In this document: positions 61,864 through 64,000 of the stretch, piece by piece | How the letters are laid out: every line of letters begins with the position of its first letter | Numbering within the stretch: position 1 is the first letter of the stretch | Made by a program: the position numbers and the translations under genes | DNA from: JABSOG01 sp041583135 | GTDB taxonomy: Bacteria; Pseudomonadota; Gammaproteobacteria; Enterobacterales; Alteromonadaceae | Direction: 5' to 3' | Assembly: GCA_041583135.1 (NCBI GenBank) | Contig: JBFHGJ010000018.1 | Coordinates: 1-64,000, forward strand | Length of the DNA stretch: 64,000 nt | Notes under the pieces: model-generated | Database searches by the model: none | What the model was told of the DNA's origin: nothing | Seen by the model: the letters and a program-made list of their open reading frames with translations, nothing else

Positions 61864-64000
61864 TTATTTAAGCTCAATTATCTCAGTTTCGCCACTTTGA
61901 TAGAAATCAAATAAACAACCGCCGAGCGCTTCATGGCATTGCAGGTTCTTGATCCAGCCGTCAATCGACACGTCCGCAGCAGCAATTGTGCCATCATTTA
62001 AGTCATAACTGCGAAATAAATGATCGTCGAACTGAAACTGATAGATACGCGCATCGCTAACATCCCAATAGGTGCTAGAGAGCGCCTCAAAGTCCGCTAT
62101 CAGCAGCTCTGGCGCTAACGCCGTGATATCCATACGCCACAACCCTTTTTCACGATAGCGGGTGAAATAGACGACGCCTCGATACAAATGCGCGGTGAAT
62201 CCCCCCGTGTCTAAATCTCTGACCTTACCCGAGTCGATTTCAAACAATTGCAGCTGCCAGTTTTCGCCTTGTTCGACAGCGTAAATCAAGCGACCATCAT
62301 CCGAAAGGCTAACATTACGCACCCTTTGCGCTTTATCGGTCAGCCAAGTCAAGCCCTCGCTCTGCACATCGAAACGAAACACCCGTTCTTCGGCCACACC
62401 AAATAGTGCGTGGTGTCTCGGGCTATAATGCAAAGATTTCACATGTTGTGGGAAGTTAATATCAGAGTATTTGACGTAACGATCGCCAAGCTTATGCCAA
62501 AGCTGTTTTTTGCCGGAACGATTGGAAATAAAAAATAATTGCTCACTCGATGCCATCGCCGGCATCGAATCAAGATATGGACTGACGATAACCTCCGAGA
62601 GCTTGGCTTGATCTTGGCGTTCGTAGGTCAGTGACCATAGCGATGCATTGTTGCGAAAGCCTCGATAGGCGAACAGTCGTCCTTCATGAGTCACCGGAAA
62701 ACTCACCGGTTGCTTCAAATCGGCGATGACATTTTTCTTGTGCTCAATCAAATCGTAAAGATACAGTCGCCAGTCATCACTGCGATATACCAATTGATGA
62801 TCAGAAAGCCATTGTACACCGCGCAATAAGTACGGCACTTCATCGACAAAACGGATACTGTCGTCTTCAAGGTTTTTGACCAAAATCCGGCTACTTTGCC
62901 ACAGCTTATTGCGAATGATAGCCAACTGTTTGCCATCGGCCGAAACAGAAAAGGCATAATCGCCACGGCCTGAGGATGTCGGTGCCGTCAAATTGCGTTC
63001 ATAACCGGTTTTAAGATCATGGCGGTAAATACGAAAAGGGTCATACAACGACTCAGAACGTCCAAAATACACTGACTGACCGTCGCTGGAGAAATCCGTT
63101 GTGGTCCAAAACCCAGACAGCCCACATCGCGACACGCGACGATTGGCGGTAGCGTCGAACTGGCCTTGATCAAAAGGGATCAGCCATATCTCGCACGCCT
63201 TATCATTGTTTTTAACATAAACCACCGAGCTTAAATCTGGCGAAAAGCTCGGACTGTCGTAACTGTTTTGCGCTTCAAAAGGCATTTCAAACAGTTTGCC
63301 GGACTGCAGATCTCTGGCAACAATCCGATTTTTCTCGCCATGAGATTGCCGAGTATAAATCAACCAACGGCCATCTTTAGAGATATCAAACTCAAGTTCG
63401 TTGCCGGCCTCGTGAGTTAACCGTTCAAAGTCGGTATATGCCGTCACAACCCCTTTGTAGCTGGTGTCCTGTTGCAGCAGTAGGTTAGCACTCAAAATAG
63501 AAGCCGATACGGCGAAAAGCACGCCAAAAAGTACCATCGCCATTGAATTGGAACTTTTGGCAAGCAAAGACTTAAGCTGACTTTTTAACGACTGCCGAGC
63601 CTGAGTCGAGGGAGGGTTTTCTATGGCAGCGTCGCTTGAAGTTTCCTCAATCACTTTATCATCGTGTTCGGCACAAGGCGCAGAGCCGAGCAATTGCTGA
63701 GATATCGACGTGGCAGGCATCGCGGCGCCTGCCCTATCGGCAAACTCCAATGTCGCGCTATCGACAACTTCTACCTCGCCGATAAAACGATAGCCTCGCT
63801 TGGGCACTGTGTGTAGCAATTTCACTTTATCACGGCCACAGCCGATGAGCTTGCGCAGCTCAGAGATCACTGAAGAAATGGTACTGGGATCTTTATGGGT
63901 TGTTCCCCAAACCCGCATCAACAGCTGTTCATACAGCACCGTCTCGCCACGGGACTCGATTAAAGTGTTCAAACACAGGCTAATGCGTCCGGGTAATTGC
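61864..64000 (-). CDS. CadC-like membrane transcriptional regulator, 5' end outside window
   Basis: At least 711 residues; the frame is open to the right edge. The visible N-terminus is an OmpR-type winged helix (LPGRISLCLNTLIES, VLYEQLLMRVWG, SSVISELRKLIGC, VPKRGYRFIGEV). After a linker there is one membrane helix (SMAMVLFGVLFAVSASILSANLLL, about residue 145-168 of the visible part), then a periplasmic TolB/WD40-like beta-propeller of about 500 residues (repeats such as FSPDLSSVVYVKN, FSSDGQSVYFGRS, SVSADGKQLAIIRN). It should sense something in the periplasm and act on DNA from the membrane, like CadC/ToxR. The target is not visible. Confidence 0.88.
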   Translation of the reverse strand, partial: QLPGRISLCLNTLIESRGETVLYEQLLMRVWGTTHKDPSTISSVISELRKLIGCGRDKVKLLHTVPKRGYRFIGEVEVVDSATLEFADRAGAAMPATSISQQLLGSAPCAEHDDKVIEETSSDAAIENPPSTQARQSLKSQLKSLLAKSSNSMAMVLFGVLFAVSASILSANLLLQQDTSYKGVVTAYTDFERLTHEAGNELEFDISKDGRWLIYTRQSHGEKNRIVARDLQSGKLFEMPFEAQNSYDSPSFSPDLSSVVYVKNNDKACEIWLIPFDQGQFDATANRRVSRCGLSGFWTTTDFSSDGQSVYFGRSESLYDPFRIYRHDLKTGYERNLTAPTSSGRGDYAFSVSADGKQLAIIRNKLWQSSRILVKNLEDDSIRFVDEVPYLLRGVQWLSDHQLVYRSDDWRLYLYDLIEHKKNVIADLKQPVSFPVTHEGRLFAYRGFRNNASLWSLTYERQDQAKLSEVIVSPYLDSMPAMASSEQLFFISNRSGKKQLWHKLGDRYVKYSDINFPQHVKSLHYSPRHHALFGVAEERVFRFDVQSEGLTWLTDKAQRVRNVSLSDDGRLIYAVEQGENWQLQLFEIDSGKVRDLDTGGFTAHLYRGVVYFTRYREKGLWRMDITALAPELLIADFEALSSTYWDVSDARIYQFQFDDHLFRSYDLNDGTIAAADVSIDGWIKNLQCHEALGGCLFDFYQSGETEIIELK

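Overview
The window is a stretch of ordinary chromosome from a marine-type gammaproteobacterium, most likely in the Alteromonadales (Shewanella / Ferrimonas / Colwellia neighbourhood). The evidence is gene content and order: gltX between tRNA-Ala and tRNA-Val genes as in enterics, a mnmC/fabB/pdxB/asd/fimV/truA/accD/folC/dedD block, motY beside rnt, a complete phoBR-pstSCAB-phoU locus, an Oar-like TonB-dependent receptor, a TPR-sulfotransferase and an M4 metalloprotease. The genus cannot be fixed from sequence reading alone. No prophage, CRISPR array or defence island is visible. The most accessory-looking part is about 4.6-9.6 kb.

Layout. 1-4.9 kb: three tRNA-Glu(TTC) and one tRNA-Ala(GGC) on the minus strand, a hybrid histidine kinase, gltX, then three tRNA-Val(TAC) genes plus one decayed tRNA-Val copy. 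4.9-5.4 kb: a gene-free repeat sink with a small inverted-repeat element and a hairpin-headed dispersed repeat. 5.4-9.6 kb (plus): an orphan tyrosine recombinase, a divergent second FolC-like ligase, and a receiver-TPR protein without its phosphoacceptor aspartate. 9.7-22.1 kb (minus): DUF2919, dedD, folC, accD, truA, a giant acidic fimV, asd, pdxB, fabB. 22.3-26.5 kb (plus): mnmC, a second hybrid kinase with a terminal Hpt domain, and a stand-alone receiver. 26.6-31.1 kb: motY, rnt, a Sel1-like lipid-free secreted repeat protein, fadD. 31.3-32.7 kb: pheA behind a complete phenylalanine attenuator with a readable leader peptide.

33.2-37.9 kb: a very highly codon-biased TonB-dependent receptor, followed by a TPR-sulfotransferase. 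38-41.5 kb: a tight dinG / TSUP permease / priC operon. 41.6-45.2 kb: kynA, pyrB, hemL. 45.6-53.5 kb: a GGDEF-EAL protein, mrcB (PBP1b), an amino acid permease, an M4 protease. 53.6-61.1 kb (minus): phoU, pstB, pstA, pstC, pstS, phoR, phoB with a clear Pho box in front of phoB. 61.4-64 kb: a tiny secreted protein and a CadC-like membrane regulator that runs off the window.

How parts work together: fatty acid genes fabB and fadD both carry FadR-like operators upstream, so unsaturated-lipid synthesis and fatty acid uptake/activation probably share one regulator. The Pho locus is a complete sense-and-import module. Two hybrid kinases with near-identical Hpt motifs and a nearby lone receiver suggest a multistep phosphorelay. 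No wholly new system was found; the best leads are the second FolC-like ligase with its recombinase neighbour, the receptor/sulfotransferase pair, the pseudo-receiver TPR protein, a DinG that seems to lack one iron-sulfur cysteine, and the tRNA-Val relic carrying an att-like direct repeat.
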